Assembly (NCBI GenBank): GCA_014379065.1
Contig: JACMMM010000480.1
Span: 1-12,838, forward strand
Direction: 5' to 3'
Origin: Saprospiraceae bacterium
Lineage (GTDB): Bacteria > Bacteroidota > Bacteroidia > Chitinophagales > Saprospiraceae
Length of the DNA: 12,838 nt
The notes under the pieces are model-generated. The model did no database searches and was not told where the DNA came from. It saw only the letters and a list, made by a program, of their open reading frames with translations. Positions 12,569-12,838 of the stretch are shown here, in pieces. A program made the translations under genes and the position numbers. Within the stretch, counting starts at the first letter, position 1. Every line of letters starts with the position of its first letter.

Positions 12569-12838
12569 ATGAATAAAATCCTGCTTGCCGCCACAAGTGT
12601 AGTGCTCCTTACCCTACTCGTTTTTGCGCTTCAGAAAAACACTCAAACAACCAATTTACCCTCCTTCGCTAAAGCTACGGCGGGTAAACCGGCGGATAAA
12701 CAGTCCCCCGAACCTTCTGATTACCTCTGGGCACAACGCGCATTCCCATACGGTTCTGTGCCTTCCGAAGCCTATTATGCAGCGCTGGAACAAGTGCAAA
12801 ACCAGGCCCAAGCACGAGACAATGCCTTAGTTTGGGAA
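12569..12838 (+). CDS. N-terminal part of an exported protein (runs off the window)
   Basis: The first 90 residues are visible and the frame is still open at the last base. MNKILLAATS followed by a hydrophobic core to about residue 21 is a Sec signal peptide or anchor. Residues 32-44 (SFAKATAGKPADK) come from a repeat-like insert. Then follows DYLWAQRAFPYGSVPSEAYYAALEQ and a Gln/Ala-rich helix ending in LVWE. This start resembles the N-terminal lead of Bacteroidota T9SS-exported proteins with sortilin/BNR-type beta-propellers, in which a WE(F/Y).GP..IGGR segment would come next; that is from memory and needs the downstream sequence. Two other in-frame ATGs (12548, 12554) would add 7 or 5 hydrophobic residues; 12569 gives the standard MNK start. 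It follows the terminator of the large gene and has its own candidate promoter. Confidence 0.75.
   Translation, partial: MNKILLAATSVVLLTLLVFALQKNTQTTNLPSFAKATAGKPADKQSPEPSDYLWAQRAFPYGSVPSEAYYAALEQVQNQAQARDNALVWE
12659..12703 (+). repeat. In-frame repeat-like insert encoding FAKATAGKPADK
   Basis: The core CTTCGCTAAAGCTACGGCGG (12664-12683) and its continuation to about 12703 encode PSFAKATAGKPADKQ. I recall the same peptide string (FAKATA.KPA and close variants) from many unrelated bacterial proteins, which is the mark of a dispersed DNA repeat read in frame rather than a protein domain. It sits between the signal peptide and the first conserved segment, where an insert would do little harm. 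Borders are approximate, and copy number in this genome was not checked. Confidence 0.5.

Overview
The window reads as chromosomal DNA of a Bacteroidota bacterium, most likely a member of the Saprospiria (Haliscomenobacter/Lewinella-like). The grounds are a very large secreted protein with a type IX secretion (T9SS) C-terminal sorting domain and Cys-rich adhesive modules, a Bacteroidota-style ExbB/ExbD/TonB set, promoter-like TAnnTTTG elements, and the absence of strong Shine-Dalgarno sequences. The genus is an inference.

Layout. 70-474 (+): a 6-pyruvoyl-tetrahydropterin-synthase-type protein. 597-1704 (-): a thioredoxin followed by, and overlapping, a lipoprotein M15 D,D-carboxypeptidase. 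1866-2411 (+): a secreted NTF2-like protein. 2601-4894 (+): exbB, exbD and tonB, an energy-transducing module closed by a good intrinsic terminator at 4936-4977. 5054-6256 (+): an orphan membrane sensor histidine kinase. 6327-6938 (+): a TIGR04282/DUF2064 nucleotide-sugar-type transferase. 7015-12411 (+): a 1798-residue T9SS-exported protein that joins a choice-of-anchor I propeller-like region, a phytase-like esterase propeller and a C-terminal stalk of repeated modules, followed by a terminator. 12569 to the window end (+): the N-terminus of another exported protein, cut by the window edge. No tRNA, rRNA, CRISPR, transposase or phage gene was seen, and no gene-free stretch exceeds 300 bases.

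How the genes relate. ExbB, ExbD and TonB together would power outer-membrane transport. The thioredoxin and the M15 peptidase form a small translationally overlapping pair. The two large exported proteins at the right end are cell-surface or secreted products. The remaining genes look like unrelated housekeeping or sensory genes.

The striking layer is not the genes but small repeat elements between and inside them. Three intergenic spaces (483-593, 2346-2451, 3312-3425) carry long fold-back structures, each built from a different degenerate 7-8-nt tandem unit, and a fourth space (6259-6279) carries a single three-unit array. One of these arrays appears to have supplied a new C-terminus to the NTF2-like protein, and another sits between exbB and exbD. 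Two further elements of other families seem to sit in frame inside coding sequences: a 45-bp REP-like double hairpin in the signal peptide of the M15 lipoprotein, and a sequence encoding FAKATAGKPADK near the N-terminus of the last gene. This layer of palindromic and tandem mini-elements, tolerated both between and within genes, is the main candidate for something under-described here.
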